A stretch of 64,000 bases of DNA from NCBI RefSeq assembly GCF_947259025.1, contig NZ_CAMYKO010000005.1:682001-746000 (forward strand), written 5' to 3'. Made by a program: the position numbers and the translations under genes. Position 1 is the first letter of the stretch. Each line of letters begins with the position of its first letter. The notes under the pieces are model-generated. The model made no database searches. It saw only the letters and a list, made by a program, of their open reading frames with translations, and was not told the origin of the DNA. This DNA is from an uncultured Methylophaga sp. (GTDB taxonomy: Bacteria; Pseudomonadota; Gammaproteobacteria; Nitrosococcales; Methylophagaceae). Below are positions 1 to 9,895 of the stretch, piece by piece.

Positions 1-2
1 CG

Positions 3-113
3 TTTAAAGACCCACCATTATACCCCGAAAGCGAGGCTTTGGGATACGGAGAATTCAGTCAGGATTACGCTAACTGGCCTGCAAAGTCAGTAAAAACGGG
101 CTGTTGCGGCTAA
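3..113 (+). CDS. C-terminal fragment of an unidentified protein (cut by window edge)
   Basis: An open frame enters from the left edge and runs 36 codons to a TAA. The residues are hydrophilic and aromatic (LYPESEALGYGEF, DYANWP) and the chain ends in Gly-Cys-Cys-Gly. The composition looks more like coding sequence than either other forward frame; frame 2 stops at once and frame 1 stops earlier. I do not recognise the family. A Cys-Cys end could bind metal or be redox-active, but that is a guess. It lies on the same strand as trmB. Confidence 0.35.
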   Translation, partial: FKDPPLYPESEALGYGEFSQDYANWPAKSVKTGCCG

Positions 114-341
114 TTAGGCCATATCAGGCCAAGCCTCAGACAGGCATAATAAGGCGTCTCATTGTGCCGGTTTGCCTCGTCTCCGACCAACTCCGAATGC
201 TTGCATGGTTTTGATCTTTTTATAATTGCATCCTAACCGCGCCAGAAAAGTCTGACAAGCAGTCGGTAAATATGCCTCTGCACCAGCATTCCGGTATGAT
301 CGGGCGCTTTCATCAGCTTTAAGTTCAGGATATTGCATATC
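114..341. other. Intergenic stretch before trmB, no gene seen
   Basis: No convincing coding frame lies between the partial gene at the left edge and trmB. The reverse-strand frame that crosses it runs into trmB and lacks the character of a gene. A TATGAT hexamer at 295-300 could be a -10 box for trmB, but no good -35 box stands 16-18 bases upstream. Confidence 0.4.
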
Positions 342-1028
342 ATGACTGACTCCATGGCTAAACGCCCAATCCGCAGTTTTGTGCGCCGCGAAGGCAGGCT
401 TACCCCCGGCCAGCAGAAAGCCCTTGATCAACTCTGGCCGCAATTTGGTATTGATGACAATCACGATCCGCTTCAACTCGAGCAATTATTCGGACGCGAT
501 GCGCCCAGGGTGTTGGAAATCGGCTTTGGTAACGGCGCCTCATTGGCAGAAATGGCGAAAAATCAGCCCCAGCAGGATTTTATCGGTATTGAAGTGCACC
601 GCCCCGGTGTCGGCCAGTTGCTCAAGGCCATTCAAACCGAAGAACTGAGCAATGTCCGCGTGGCCTGTACTGATGCCGTAGAACTGCTCAAACATCGCAT
701 TGCCGATCAGAGCCTGGATCGTATTCAGATTTATTTCCCTGATCCCTGGCATAAAAAGCGCCATCACAAACGCCGCATTATTCAACCGCATTTCGTTAAT
801 GTGCTGGCTGACAAACTCAAGCATGGTGGTCACCTTCACCTTGCGACCGACTGGCAGGATTATGCCGAGCAAATGCTCAGTGATGTCAGTGGTAACCCGC
901 GTTTCCAGAACTGCAGCAAGGATTCCGGCTATATCGACCGCCCGGATTACCGGCCGGTCACTAAATTCGAACAACGTGGTCACCGGCTGGGTCACGGGGT
1001 TTGGGATCTGTTGTTCAAACGACTGTAA
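342..1028 (+). CDS. trmB: tRNA (guanine-N7-)-methyltransferase TrmB
   Basis: Uses S-adenosylmethionine to make 7-methylguanosine at position 46 of tRNA; cytoplasmic. The 228-residue product has the usual family length. Visible marks are the SAM-binding loop LEIGFGNGASL near residue 59, the GIEVH strand, and the TrmB signature FPDPWHKKRHHKRR near residue 131. The C-terminus (TKFEQRGHRLGHGVWDL) is also typical. I chose the ATG at 342 with AGGA about 11 bases upstream; a TTG at 333 is too close to that ribosome site. The fadL-type gene follows after 86 bases on the same strand. Identification is firm; the exact start is less so. Confidence 0.93.
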   Translation: MTDSMAKRPIRSFVRREGRLTPGQQKALDQLWPQFGIDDNHDPLQLEQLFGRDAPRVLEIGFGNGASLAEMAKNQPQQDFIGIEVHRPGVGQLLKAIQTEELSNVRVACTDAVELLKHRIADQSLDRIQIYFPDPWHKKRHHKRRIIQPHFVNVLADKLKHGGHLHLATDWQDYAEQMLSDVSGNPRFQNCSKDSGYIDRPDYRPVTKFEQRGHRLGHGVWDLLFKRL

Positions 1029-1114
1029 TAAATTTGTAGTCACAAAACTTGCGTCTTCAGATCGCTTAGGATACTTTAGACCCTGACTTAAGAATACGGC
1101 GCAAGTGATTGACT

Positions 1115-2407
1115 ATGAACTCTAAACTCAAAAACATTTCTGTTCTCACCCTGCTCGCTTCGGCCAGCTCAACCGCCTCAGCGGCAGGCTTTGCGATTCA
1201 GGAACAAAGCGTGACCAACCTGGGCCGAGCCTTCGCCGGCAGTGCCGCCGTAGCAGAGGATGCCAGTACCATCTTCTTTAACCCCGCGGGACTCACCTAT
1301 CTGGATCGCACAGAAATTGATATGGGTTTGAATTACATCAAACCGCAATCTGAGTTCAATAATGATGGTTCAAGTGTCGCCAACCTGGGAGGCGGCGGGT
1401 TTGTCGGCCAACCACTGACAGGTGGGGATGGCGGTGATGCGGGTACCGAAGCCTTTGTGCCCAACTTCTTTATCAGTCATCCGGTCAATGACAAAGTCAG
1501 CCTGGGATTTGGCATCACCGCCCCCTTCGGCCTGAAAACCGAATATAAAGATGACTGGGTTGGCCGCTACTTTGCCGTGAAATCGGAAATGCTGACCGTC
1601 AACTTCAACCCGACGATTGCCATTCAGGCTACCGACAAGCTGTCGCTGGGCTTTGGCGTCAGCGCCCAGTACATTGATGTCAAACTCACTCAAATGGCCG
1701 ATCTGGGTGCCAGACAAATGGCTCCACAAGCGGCCGATGGCAAAGTCAAACTCGGCGCCGATGACTGGGGCTATGGTTATAACCTGGGCCTGATCTACCA
1801 GGCCACTGAAGACACCCGCATCGGTCTGGCATTCCGCTCCAAAATATCCCACACCCTGGAGGGTGATGGCACGCTCAAGGACGCTGATGGCAATACGGTG
1901 GTAGATGACAATGTCGAAGCCGATGTCGATTTGCCGGAAACCCTGTCACTGGCATTTCATCACCAACTCAACAGTCAATGGGCTGTGTCTGCCGATGCCA
2001 CGCTGACACGCTGGAACCGCTTTCAGGAATTAAATATCAAGTCCGATGGCGGCCAGTTATCGTCAATCAAGCCAGAAGAGTGGGAAAACAGCATGCGCTA
2101 CGGTCTGGGGCTGAGCTATAAACACAATAATCAGTGGTCATTCCGCACCGGTGTGGCTTATGACGAGAGCCCGGTTCCCAGCAGCCAGCGCCGTACTGCA
2201 CGCATTCCGGGGACGGACCGCAAATGGGTATCTTTCGGTGCCAGTTACCATTACTCAGACAACATCGTCATTGATGCCGCCTACGCACATTTGTTTATGG
2301 ACGATCCCAATATCGACGAAACCGATGAAGCCGGGCGTTATAATCTGAAAGGTGATTATGAGGCCAGCGTTGATATTATCGGGCTTCAGCTTCGCTGGCT
2401 GATGTAG
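1115..2407 (+). CDS. FadL/OmpP1/TodX-family outer-membrane transporter
   Basis: A 14-strand beta-barrel family that takes long-chain fatty acids or other hydrophobic compounds through the outer membrane. The 430-residue product begins with a signal peptide ending near Ser-Ala-Ala-Gly and continues with the family's N-terminal plug sequence (GFAIQEQSVTNLGRAFAG, then DASTIFFNPAGLTYL). The end, VDIIGLQLRWLM, is a terminal barrel strand. An upstream in-frame TTG at 1109 exists but ATG at 1115 is preferred. The acyl-CoA synthetase gene starts only 4 bases after the stop, so uptake and activation of an acyl substrate are probably co-expressed. The actual substrate cannot be read from the sequence. 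Confidence 0.88.
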   Translation: MNSKLKNISVLTLLASASSTASAAGFAIQEQSVTNLGRAFAGSAAVAEDASTIFFNPAGLTYLDRTEIDMGLNYIKPQSEFNNDGSSVANLGGGGFVGQPLTGGDGGDAGTEAFVPNFFISHPVNDKVSLGFGITAPFGLKTEYKDDWVGRYFAVKSEMLTVNFNPTIAIQATDKLSLGFGVSAQYIDVKLTQMADLGARQMAPQAADGKVKLGADDWGYGYNLGLIYQATEDTRIGLAFRSKISHTLEGDGTLKDADGNTVVDDNVEADVDLPETLSLAFHHQLNSQWAVSADATLTRWNRFQELNIKSDGGQLSSIKPEEWENSMRYGLGLSYKHNNQWSFRTGVAYDESPVPSSQRRTARIPGTDRKWVSFGASYHYSDNIVIDAAYAHLFMDDPNIDETDEAGRYNLKGDYEASVDIIGLQLRWLM

Positions 2408-2411
2408 GCTT

Positions 2412-4211
2412 ATGAATAAAGACACGGATTACATATCTGCAGAGCAGGCAGGCACGCTATACGGCCTGTTTCGCGAGCGCTTGTCACGCTCACCCGACCA
2501 GATTGCCTACCAAAGCTACTCCCCAGAAACAAAGGACTGGGTTGGCACCACCTGGCATGAGGTAGGCCAGCATGTGGCCCGCTGGCAAGCCGCACTGGCC
2601 AACGAGGATCTGCAACCCGGTGACCGGGTGGCACTGAACCTGAGAAACTGCCGGGACTGGGTGTTTTTCGATCAGGCGGCAATGGGTCTGGGTCTTGTGG
2701 TTGTGCCCCTTTACCCCGACGACCGACCAGATAATGTCGCCTACATCCTGCAGGATGCTGACGTGAAATGTCTGTTGCTGCACAACACCAATCAATGGAA
2801 ACGCCTGCAACCCTCATTGAATGATAATCACCGCCTGAGCCGCGTCATCATCCAGAACAGGGATGACGACACGCTTGATGGCACAGCAGTTTATTTGCAG
2901 GACTGGCTGTCGACGGAACCTGGCACACTGCGTGACTGGGATGCCGATCCGCACCAACTGGCATCAATAATCTATACCTCGGGCACCACCGGCAGACCAA
3001 AAGGCGTCATGCTCAGCCATCACAATATGTTGTCGGTGGCAGCCGGTTCTCTGCAGTACTTTGATATTCTGCCTGACGATCTGTTTCTGTCTTTTCTGCC
3101 TTTATCACATACCCTGGAACGCACTGCCGGTTATTACCTGCCCATCATGGCAGGCGCCAGCGTGGCTTACTCCCGGGGTATTCCGCAACTGGCTGATGAT
3201 ATTCGCCTGGTCCGGCCTACCATCTTGATTGCCGTACCTCGAATCTTCGAGCGTATTTATACCCGTTTGCAGGCACAACTGGCCGATAAAGGCATGCTGA
3301 GCCGCTTATTATTCAAAGCCAACGTGAATATTGGCTGGGCGCATTTTCATTACCGTCAGGGTCGCCAGCGCTGGCGGCCGGGTTTCCTGTTGTTGCCGCT
3401 GTTAAACAAACTGGTAGCTGCCAAAGTATTACAGCGCATGGGGGGCCGCCTCAGGCTGGCCGTGAGTGGCGGCGCGCCGTTGCCGGAACAGGCTTCCAGA
3501 CTGTTTATCGGACTGGGGCTCAACCTGTTACAGGGCTATGGCCTGACTGAGACCAGCCCGGTGATCAGCGTCAACGAACCCGATAACAATGTCCCTGCCA
3601 GTGTCGGCCGTGCGATTCCCGGCGTGGCGGTCAAGGTGGGTGATAACGATGAGCTACTGGCTCGCGGCCCGGGGAATATGCTAGGCTATTGGAACAATCA
3701 CAAAGCCACAGCACAAAGCATTGATGCCGAAGGCTGGCTTCATACCGGTGATCAGGCCCGCATTGATGACAGTGGTCATATCTTCATCACAGGGCGTATT
3801 AAGGACATCCTGGTGCTGAGTAACGGCGAGAAAGTCCCACCGGCCGATATCGAGAACACCATTCAGTCTGATGAGACGTTCGAACAGGCGATGGTGATCG
3901 GCGAAGGGGAATCCTATTTGTCTGCCCTGCTGGTTCTAAACAGCGACAAGTGGTTCAGTCTGGCCCGTGAGCTGGAGCTGGATGCGATGGATAATGCCAG
4001 TCTTAATAATAAAAAGCTGCAGCAATATGTGATTCAGAAGCTGCGTGGCCTGTTACATGACTTCCCTGCTTACGCCAAAATCCGTCGGGTCAGCCTGACA
4101 CTGGAACCCTGGACCATAGATAACGGGCTGTTAACACCGACGATGAAAGTCAAACGACCTAAGGTGCTGGAACACCACAAGGACGATATCAGAAAGATGT
4201 ATCAGAGCTAG
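2412..4211 (+). CDS. Long-chain acyl-CoA synthetase (AMP-forming, FAA1-type)
   Basis: Activates fatty acids to acyl-CoA through an acyl-adenylate. The 599-residue protein is an adenylate-forming enzyme: P-loop YTSGTTGRPKG at residues 188-198, GYGLTETSPV in the middle, and the hinge with the catalytic-lysine region TGDQARIDDSGH and GRIKDILVLSNGEKVPP toward the C-terminus. Size and the sequence QGYGLTETSPVISVN resemble the long-chain FAA1 branch rather than short-chain enzymes. It is 4 bases behind the FadL-type porin gene and converges with folC, with only 7 bases between the two stops. Calling it fadD would be reasonable, but chain-length preference is unproven. Confidence 0.88.
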   Translation: MNKDTDYISAEQAGTLYGLFRERLSRSPDQIAYQSYSPETKDWVGTTWHEVGQHVARWQAALANEDLQPGDRVALNLRNCRDWVFFDQAAMGLGLVVVPLYPDDRPDNVAYILQDADVKCLLLHNTNQWKRLQPSLNDNHRLSRVIIQNRDDDTLDGTAVYLQDWLSTEPGTLRDWDADPHQLASIIYTSGTTGRPKGVMLSHHNMLSVAAGSLQYFDILPDDLFLSFLPLSHTLERTAGYYLPIMAGASVAYSRGIPQLADDIRLVRPTILIAVPRIFERIYTRLQAQLADKGMLSRLLFKANVNIGWAHFHYRQGRQRWRPGFLLLPLLNKLVAAKVLQRMGGRLRLAVSGGAPLPEQASRLFIGLGLNLLQGYGLTETSPVISVNEPDNNVPASVGRAIPGVAVKVGDNDELLARGPGNMLGYWNNHKATAQSIDAEGWLHTGDQARIDDSGHIFITGRIKDILVLSNGEKVPPADIENTIQSDETFEQAMVIGEGESYLSALLVLNSDKWFSLARELELDAMDNASLNNKKLQQYVIQKLRGLLHDFPAYAKIRRVSLTLEPWTIDNGLLTPTMKVKRPKVLEHHKDDIRKMYQS

Positions 4212-4218
4212 GGGCTGT

Positions 4219-5520
4219 TTAGCTTGCTTGAGAAACCGGTGCCTGTTGCGATTCGGGCATCAGCCGCATTGCAGCTTCAATGGTGTGGAAAGAGCCGAAA
4301 ATCAGAATCCGGTCACCTGTTGAGGCAGCCGCCATGGCAGCATGATAGGCATCATCAACCTGCTCATAACTAGCCAGTTTATCCTTGCCCACCACGGGCG
4401 TCAGGTTTTCCGCCAGGGTTTCACCGCTCATGCCCCGATTACCATCAAGCCCCGCCAGAAACCAGTAGTCAATCACGGCGTCGAGCTTGCTGGCCACCGA
4501 CTGGCAATCCTTATCACGCAGCATGGCCAGCACAGCATAGGTTTTACCTGTCGTCTGTGAGGCTTTTAACAAGGCGCTGAGATTATCCGCGCCCTGCTGA
4601 TTATGAGTGACATCCAGGATCCGCGTAACCGGGCCCGGAATAACCTGGAAGCGGCCATAAAGCCGGATCTGCGTCAATCCCTGACCAATAGCCTGATCGC
4701 TGATAATGAGTCCTTGCTGATTAAGCAATTGGCAGACGGCTATCACCGCCGCACTGTTTTGCAACTGATACTTGCCTGCCAGCACCGGTAACGGTAATTG
4801 TTTAAGCTCGGCACCTAGGCCCTGCCAGGACCAATGGTCCGCCTGTGACTGGTAGTTAAAGTGTTCACCATTGAGATAGACCGGTGTGCCCATCTCACGG
4901 GCATACGCCAGAACGGTATCCGGTGGCTGGGTTTCCGAGCACACCAGTGGTTTGTCAGCGCGGATGATACCGGCTTTTTCAAAGCCGATTTGCTCCCGGT
5001 TATCACCCAGCCAGGCCATATGATCGAGGCCAATCGGAGTGATCAACGCAACATCGGTGTCAAACAGGTTGACGGCATCCAGACGACCACCCATGCCGAC
5101 TTCCAGTACCGCGACATCCACGTCGGCGCGACAGAAAATATCGACCGCAGCCAGAGTCGCAAACTCAAAATAAGTCAGCGAAATATCACCGCGGGCATCG
5201 TCAATACGCTGGAAAGCCTCGCAGATTGCTTCATCAGTTGCCGGCTGATTATCAATGCAGATCCGCTCGTTATAGCGCAGCAAATGCGGAGAGGTATAAG
5301 TTGCCGTCTTGTAGCCTGCGGCCTGTAAAATCGCGGCACTGATCGCTACCGAAGATCCTTTACCGTTGGTACCCGCCACGGTGATCAGCTTGAAAGGTAG
5401 CTGTGTCGCGCCTCCCATCCGTTGCCAGACTGCGCCGACCCGCTCCAGGCCCGGATCAATGTCACGAAAATGCAGCTGTTCCTGCCACGTCAGCCATTGC
5501 GACAAAGATGTGAAGCGCAT
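4219..5520 (-). CDS. folC: Bifunctional dihydrofolate synthase / folylpolyglutamate synthase
   Basis: Adds glutamate to dihydropteroate and then to reduced folates, using ATP. The 433-residue protein is of normal length. It carries the P-loop VAGTNGKGS at residues 48-56, the following YTSPHLLRYNERI folate/Mg region, VGMGGRLDAVN, and the C-terminal ligase region (LDVTHNQQGADNL, FGSFHTIEAAM). It is the last gene of the long reverse-strand run and starts 10 bases after the accD stop, the arrangement seen in many gammaproteobacteria. Confidence 0.96.
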   Translation of the reverse strand: MRFTSLSQWLTWQEQLHFRDIDPGLERVGAVWQRMGGATQLPFKLITVAGTNGKGSSVAISAAILQAAGYKTATYTSPHLLRYNERICIDNQPATDEAICEAFQRIDDARGDISLTYFEFATLAAVDIFCRADVDVAVLEVGMGGRLDAVNLFDTDVALITPIGLDHMAWLGDNREQIGFEKAGIIRADKPLVCSETQPPDTVLAYAREMGTPVYLNGEHFNYQSQADHWSWQGLGAELKQLPLPVLAGKYQLQNSAAVIAVCQLLNQQGLIISDQAIGQGLTQIRLYGRFQVIPGPVTRILDVTHNQQGADNLSALLKASQTTGKTYAVLAMLRDKDCQSVASKLDAVIDYWFLAGLDGNRGMSGETLAENLTPVVGKDKLASYEQVDDAYHAAMAAASTGDRILIFGSFHTIEAAMRLMPESQQAPVSQAS

Positions 5521-5530
5521 TGATGTCTAA

Positions 5531-6388
5531 TCAGACTGCTGCACGTTTTTGCAGCATAGACAACACATTGGTCAGGCGATCACGCATATCACGGCGATCG
5601 ACAATCATGTCCACCGCGCCATGCTCCAGCAGAAATTCTGCCCGCTGGAAACCTTCGGGTAGCGTTTCCCGTACGGTTTGCTCGATGACACGGGGACCGG
5701 CGAAGCCGATCAATGCATTGGGCTCGGCAACGTTAATATCACCCAGCATGGCCAGACTGGCCGATACGCCGCCCATGGTGGGGTCGGTCATTACCGAAAT
5801 AAACGGGATACCGGCATCGCCCAATTGGGTCAGGATGGCGCTGGTTTTAGCCATTTGCATCAGCGAAAACAGGCCTTCCTGCATACGCGCGCCGCCACTG
5901 GCAGAAAAACAAATCAGCGGGATATCATGCTTAAGCGCGACCTGAGCTGCACGGACGAACTTTTCGCCCACCACAGAGCCCATGGAGCCGCCCATGTAGC
6001 TGAAATCAAAAGCGACAGCGACTACTGGCAGGCCATTCAGCTTGCCCTGCATGGCAATCAAGGCATCGTTTTCACCGGTTTTTTTCTGTGCCTGACTGAT
6101 ACGGTCACGGTAGCGTTTGCTGTCTTTGAACTTCAGGGTATCAACCGGTTTGACCTCGGCTGCAATCTCCTGACGTTCTTCTTCATCCAGAAAATGTTGC
6201 AGACGGATACGCGCATTGAGACGCTGATGATGTTCACATTTAGGGCAAACCATCAGGTTGCGCTCAAGCTCAGCGCGGTAGAGCACGCTGTCACAGTTCG
6301 GGCACTTGCACCAGACGCCTTCAGGCACCGACCGGCTACGCGCAGTGGTGCGGATCTTGGAGGGGATTAATCTTTCAAACCAACTCAT
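5531..6388 (-). CDS. accD: Acetyl-CoA carboxylase carboxyltransferase subunit beta
   Basis: Together with AccA, transfers the carboxyl group from biotin carboxyl carrier protein to acetyl-CoA, giving malonyl-CoA for fatty-acid synthesis. The 285-residue protein has the N-terminal four-cysteine zinc ribbon (CPNC at residues 29-32 and CPKC at 48-51). The crotonase-like core shows [18 protein letters not shown] and [19 protein letters not shown]. The start is ATG, 20 bases after the trpA stop. The trpA-accD-folC order is conserved in related bacteria. Confidence 0.97.
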   Translation of the reverse strand: MSWFERLIPSKIRTTARSRSVPEGVWCKCPNCDSVLYRAELERNLMVCPKCEHHQRLNARIRLQHFLDEEERQEIAAEVKPVDTLKFKDSKRYRDRISQAQKKTGENDALIAMQGKLNGLPVVAVAFDFSYMGGSMGSVVGEKFVRAAQVALKHDIPLICFSASGGARMQEGLFSLMQMAKTSAILTQLGDAGIPFISVMTDPTMGGVSASLAMLGDINVAEPNALIGFAGPRVIEQTVRETLPEGFQRAEFLLEHGAVDMIVDRRDMRDRLTNVLSMLQKRAAV

Positions 6389-6408
6389 TTTTTCACCTTC
6401 AATTCTAT

Positions 6409-7230
6409 TCAGGCACTGGCCAGGTCACGGGCGTTAATCGCGTGACGCATTTCAGCCAGTAAACCCGCGACAGCAGCGGGTAATTCATCCAGCCGGTCAG
6501 CATGTTCTTCGATGCAGCGAACCAGTGTACTGCCGACAACAACAGCATCAGCGACTTCTGATACTTCGGCTGCCGACTTGCCATCACGGATACCGAAACC
6601 TACGCCCACCGGCAGCTTGGTTTTTTCGCGCAACTGGCTAAGTTTACCGGAGACTTCACTGACATCTAAAGCCGCTGCACCGGTCACCCCTTTGATGGAC
6701 ACATAATAAATAAATCCGCGGGCAAAACTGGCAATCGTCTGCATGCGCTCAGCTGACGTGGTCGGCGCTACCAGGTAGATAGTATCGATCTCGTTCTGAT
6801 CCATGATCTCACGGAACTCATCAGACTCTTCCGGCGGCACATCCACAGTCAACACGCCATCAACGCCGGCCTCTTTGGCCTGCTCGGCGAAGTTGCCGTA
6901 ACCCATGGCTTCAATCGGATTAGCATAGCCCATCAACACAATCGGCGTGTGGCTGTTCTTTTCGCGGAACTGCTTCACCATTTTCAGCACATGACGGATG
7001 CTGACATCGTTTTTTAAAGCTCTTTCACAGGCCTTTTGAATCACCGGGCCGTCACACATAGGATCTGAAAACGGAATACCCAGTTCGATGATATCGGCCC
7101 CGGCATCAACCAGCGCGTGCAGCAAAGGCACGGTCACCCAGGGCTCGGGATCACCGGCGGTTACGTAAGGGATCAGCGCAGTCTGACCATCAGCTTTCAG
7201 ATTTTCAAAACACTGGCTTATTCGACTCAT
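6409..7230 (-). CDS. trpA: Tryptophan synthase alpha chain
   Basis: Cleaves indole-3-glycerol phosphate to indole and glyceraldehyde 3-phosphate; indole is channelled to TrpB. The 273-residue TIM barrel keeps both catalytic acids, Glu49 and Asp60, in [16 protein letters not shown], numbered exactly as in classical TrpA. Phosphate-binding sequences ([19 protein letters not shown]) are present. It starts 10 bases after the trpB stop, so trpF, trpB and trpA form one translation-linked set without the other trp genes. Confidence 0.97.
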   Translation of the reverse strand: MSRISQCFENLKADGQTALIPYVTAGDPEPWVTVPLLHALVDAGADIIELGIPFSDPMCDGPVIQKACERALKNDVSIRHVLKMVKQFREKNSHTPIVLMGYANPIEAMGYGNFAEQAKEAGVDGVLTVDVPPEESDEFREIMDQNEIDTIYLVAPTTSAERMQTIASFARGFIYYVSIKGVTGAAALDVSEVSGKLSQLREKTKLPVGVGFGIRDGKSAAEVSEVADAVVVGSTLVRCIEEHADRLDELPAAVAGLLAEMRHAINARDLASA

Positions 7231-7240
7231 TGTTGCTCCC

Positions 7241-8461
7241 TTAGAATTTCAGGCCAGCCATTGCGGCGACGGTGTGCATGTCCTTGTCTCCACGACCGGA
7301 CAGGTTGATAACGATCGACTGCTCGGCTGACATCGTAGGTGCCAGCTTGCTGACATAGGCCAGTGCGTGGCTGGACTCCAGTGCAGGAATAATGCCTTCA
7401 GTGCGGGTCAATTCATGAAAAGCCGCCAGAGCTTCATCATCAGTGACCGACACATAGGTGGCCCGACCGATATCTTTCAACCAGGCATGCTCGGGGCCAA
7501 CGCCCGGATAGTCAAGGCCGGCTGAAATCGAGTGAGTTTCAATGATCTCACCGTTATCATCCTGCATCAGATAAGTACGGTTACCATGCAAAACACCTGG
7601 CCTGCCCGCTGACAGCGGTGCCGAGTGTTCGCCGGTATCGATACCATGACCGGCACCTTCAACGCCGTACATGGCCACTGACTCGTCCTCAATGAAGGGA
7701 TGGAACATGCCAATAGCATTGGAGCCGCCACCGATACAGGCCACCAGGGCATCCGGCAATCTGCCGGTCACTTCAGTGATCTGACGTTTGGTTTCACGAC
7801 CAATCACTGTCTGGAAGTCCCTCACCATGGCCGGATAAGGATGCGGGCCGGCGACAGTACCAATAATGTAGAAGGTATCATCGACGTTGGTGACCCAGTC
7901 ACGCAGCGCTTCGTTGAGCGCGTCTTTCAGTGTGCGTGAACCTGACTCTACCGGAACAACCTGAGCGCCCAGCAGTTTCATCCGGTAAACGTTCTGGGCC
8001 TGACGTTCAACGTCTTCAGCGCCCATGTAGACCACGCATTCCATGCCCAGACGAGCGGCAACGGTGGCCGTCGCCACACCGTGCTGTCCGGCACCGGTTT
8101 CGGCGATGATGCGGTTTTTGCCCATGCGTTTGGCCAGCAAAGCCTGACCGATAGTGTTGTTCACTTTGTGCGCGCCGGTGTGGTTGAGGTCTTCGCGCTT
8201 GAGATAAATCTGTGCCCCACCCAGTTTCTGCGACCAGTTTTCGGCAAGATAGAGAGGTGAAGGTCTGCCGACAAAGGTGCTGAGATCTTTATCCATCTCA
8301 GCCAGAAATTCAGGGTCATTACGATACTGCTCGTAGGCTTGTTCCAGCTCGTAGATAGCACCCATCAGGGTTTCGCCTACAAAACGGCCACCATATGGGC
8401 CGAAATGTCCCCGCTTATCGGGGAAATTTTTAAAGTAATCATGAATATGCTGTTCAAGCAT
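7241..8461 (-). CDS. trpB: Tryptophan synthase beta chain
   Basis: PLP enzyme joining indole and serine to make tryptophan. The 406-residue protein shows the PLP lysine in [12 protein letters not shown] (Lys99), the phosphate-holding loop GGGSNAIG, and the long family motif region around [12 protein letters not shown]. Length is standard. Its ATG lies inside the last codons of trpF (8-base overlap), implying coupled translation. It pairs with the adjacent trpA product in an alpha2-beta2 complex. Confidence 0.97.
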   Translation of the reverse strand: MLEQHIHDYFKNFPDKRGHFGPYGGRFVGETLMGAIYELEQAYEQYRNDPEFLAEMDKDLSTFVGRPSPLYLAENWSQKLGGAQIYLKREDLNHTGAHKVNNTIGQALLAKRMGKNRIIAETGAGQHGVATATVAARLGMECVVYMGAEDVERQAQNVYRMKLLGAQVVPVESGSRTLKDALNEALRDWVTNVDDTFYIIGTVAGPHPYPAMVRDFQTVIGRETKRQITEVTGRLPDALVACIGGGSNAIGMFHPFIEDESVAMYGVEGAGHGIDTGEHSAPLSAGRPGVLHGNRTYLMQDDNGEIIETHSISAGLDYPGVGPEHAWLKDIGRATYVSVTDDEALAAFHELTRTEGIIPALESSHALAYVSKLAPTMSAEQSIVINLSGRGDKDMHTVAAMAGLKF

Positions 8462-9068
8462 TGCTTACCTCTCTCATAAAAGCGCTGATCTTGTCATGAC
8501 TTTTTATACCCTTTTCACTCTCAACGCCGCCGCTGACATCAACAGCAAAAGGATGCACTTGTCGGATCGCTTGTTGTACATTGTCGGCGTGGAGTCCACC
8601 TGCCAGGATGACCGGCTTGTCGATCTTGGCGATCAAAGACCAGTCAAAAGTCTTGCCGGTCCCGCCCGGCACGCCGGGCTGATAACTGTCTAACAACAGA
8701 CCACGGGCCGAGGCATATTGCTGCGCCAGCGACTGCAGTTCGGTATCTGTCTGCATCCGGATAGCCTTGATGTAAGGCTTGCCGAATTGCTCGCAAAAAG
8801 CCGGACTCTCATTGCCGTGAAACTGAATTATATCAACCGCTAAAGCGTCAAGACACTGTGAAACCTGTTGCGGCTCCGGATCAACAAACAGTGCCACAAC
8901 AGAGACAAAAGGTGGCAAGGCAGCCACGATTTGCTGTGCCTGCGCAATGGTCACCGCACGCGGACTGGACGGATAGAAGACCAGACCTATCGCATCAGCC
9001 CCGGATTCAGCCGCAAAATCAGCATCTTGGCGGCGCGTTATACCGCAAATTTTGGCACGGGTTCTCAT
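8454..9068 (-). CDS. trpF: Phosphoribosylanthranilate isomerase
   Basis: Third step of tryptophan synthesis, an Amadori rearrangement of phosphoribosylanthranilate. The 204-residue TIM barrel starts with the family's [11 protein letters not shown] and contains [23 protein letters not shown] and, near the C-terminus, [13 protein letters not shown] and VDVSGGVE. It is a stand-alone TrpF, not fused to TrpC as in enterobacteria. It overlaps trpB by 8 bases and follows truA on the same strand. Confidence 0.96.
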   Translation of the reverse strand: MRTRAKICGITRRQDADFAAESGADAIGLVFYPSSPRAVTIAQAQQIVAALPPFVSVVALFVDPEPQQVSQCLDALAVDIIQFHGNESPAFCEQFGKPYIKAIRMQTDTELQSLAQQYASARGLLLDSYQPGVPGGTGKTFDWSLIAKIDKPVILAGGLHADNVQQAIRQVHPFAVDVSGGVESEKGIKSHDKISAFMREVSNA

Positions 9069-9104
9069 TCAGCGTTGAAATAAAAAAGTTACAATCGTGA
9101 TACT

Positions 9105-9884
9105 TTACCAGAGCACCGGGAAACCGGACACTATTGGTAAAGAATATTGTGACGGGTACTCAACATCGACCAGGTATAGCCCGTCCGGCGGCGCCGTCAC
9201 CCCACCCTGGCTACGATCAACACTGCGAAGCACCTGCCCGGCCCATTCCACCGGTTTGCTGCCATCTCCGATAGCGGTCATCACCCCCACCAGATTCCTG
9301 ACCATATGATGCAGAAATGACCTGGCCTCGACATCAACGGCGATGCAGTCATGCTGTTGGCTGACTTTAATCAGATCCAGGGTTTTGACCGGGCTTTTCG
9401 CCTGACATTCGCTGGCGCGGAAGGCTGAGAAGTCATGGCGGCCATGCAGTTGATCGGCGGCAGCCTGCATGCGGCTGATATCCAGAGGATGGTGATGCCA
9501 CCACATACGCTGATGATGCACTGCCGAGCGACTGAGACGGTTGAGAATCAAGTAGCGATAGCGACGTTTGATAGCACTGAAACGGGCATTGAAGTCGTCA
9601 TCAACGGATCTCACCCAGCTGACATTGACGTCTTTGGGCAGATTGGCATTAATCCCCAGCAGCCAACCACGCTGGTCCCGCTCTGACGGGGTATCAAAAT
9701 GCACCACCTGATTCAGTGCATGAACACCGGTATCAGTCCGCCCTGCGGCAAACACCTCAACCGGATGGTTGGCGACCCTGGAGACCGCTTTTTGCAACTC
9801 ATCCTGCACGGTGCGGGCATGAGGCTGATACTGCCAGCCGCAAAAAGCGGTTCCGGCATATTCTACGCCGAGCGCAATCCTCAC
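9105..9884 (-). CDS. truA: tRNA pseudouridine synthase A
   Basis: Converts uridines 38-40 of the tRNA anticodon arm to pseudouridine. The 259-residue protein carries the catalytic aspartate, Asp51, in AAGRTDTGVHALNQVVHFDT. RSFLHHMVRNLVGVM toward the C-terminus is also typical. The start codon is GTG, 11 bases after the fimV stop. The fimV-truA-trpF order is a known gammaproteobacterial arrangement. Confidence 0.96.
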   Translation of the reverse strand: MRIALGVEYAGTAFCGWQYQPHARTVQDELQKAVSRVANHPVEVFAAGRTDTGVHALNQVVHFDTPSERDQRGWLLGINANLPKDVNVSWVRSVDDDFNARFSAIKRRYRYLILNRLSRSAVHHQRMWWHHHPLDISRMQAAADQLHGRHDFSAFRASECQAKSPVKTLDLIKVSQQHDCIAVDVEARSFLHHMVRNLVGVMTAIGDGSKPVEWAGQVLRSVDRSQGGVTAPPDGLYLVDVEYPSQYSLPIVSGFPVLW

Positions 9885-9895
9885 CTCAACACCGC

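Noticed and set aside
159-485. A 108-codon reverse frame before and inside trmB
   Set aside because: Half of it is antisense to trmB and the rest has no coding character.
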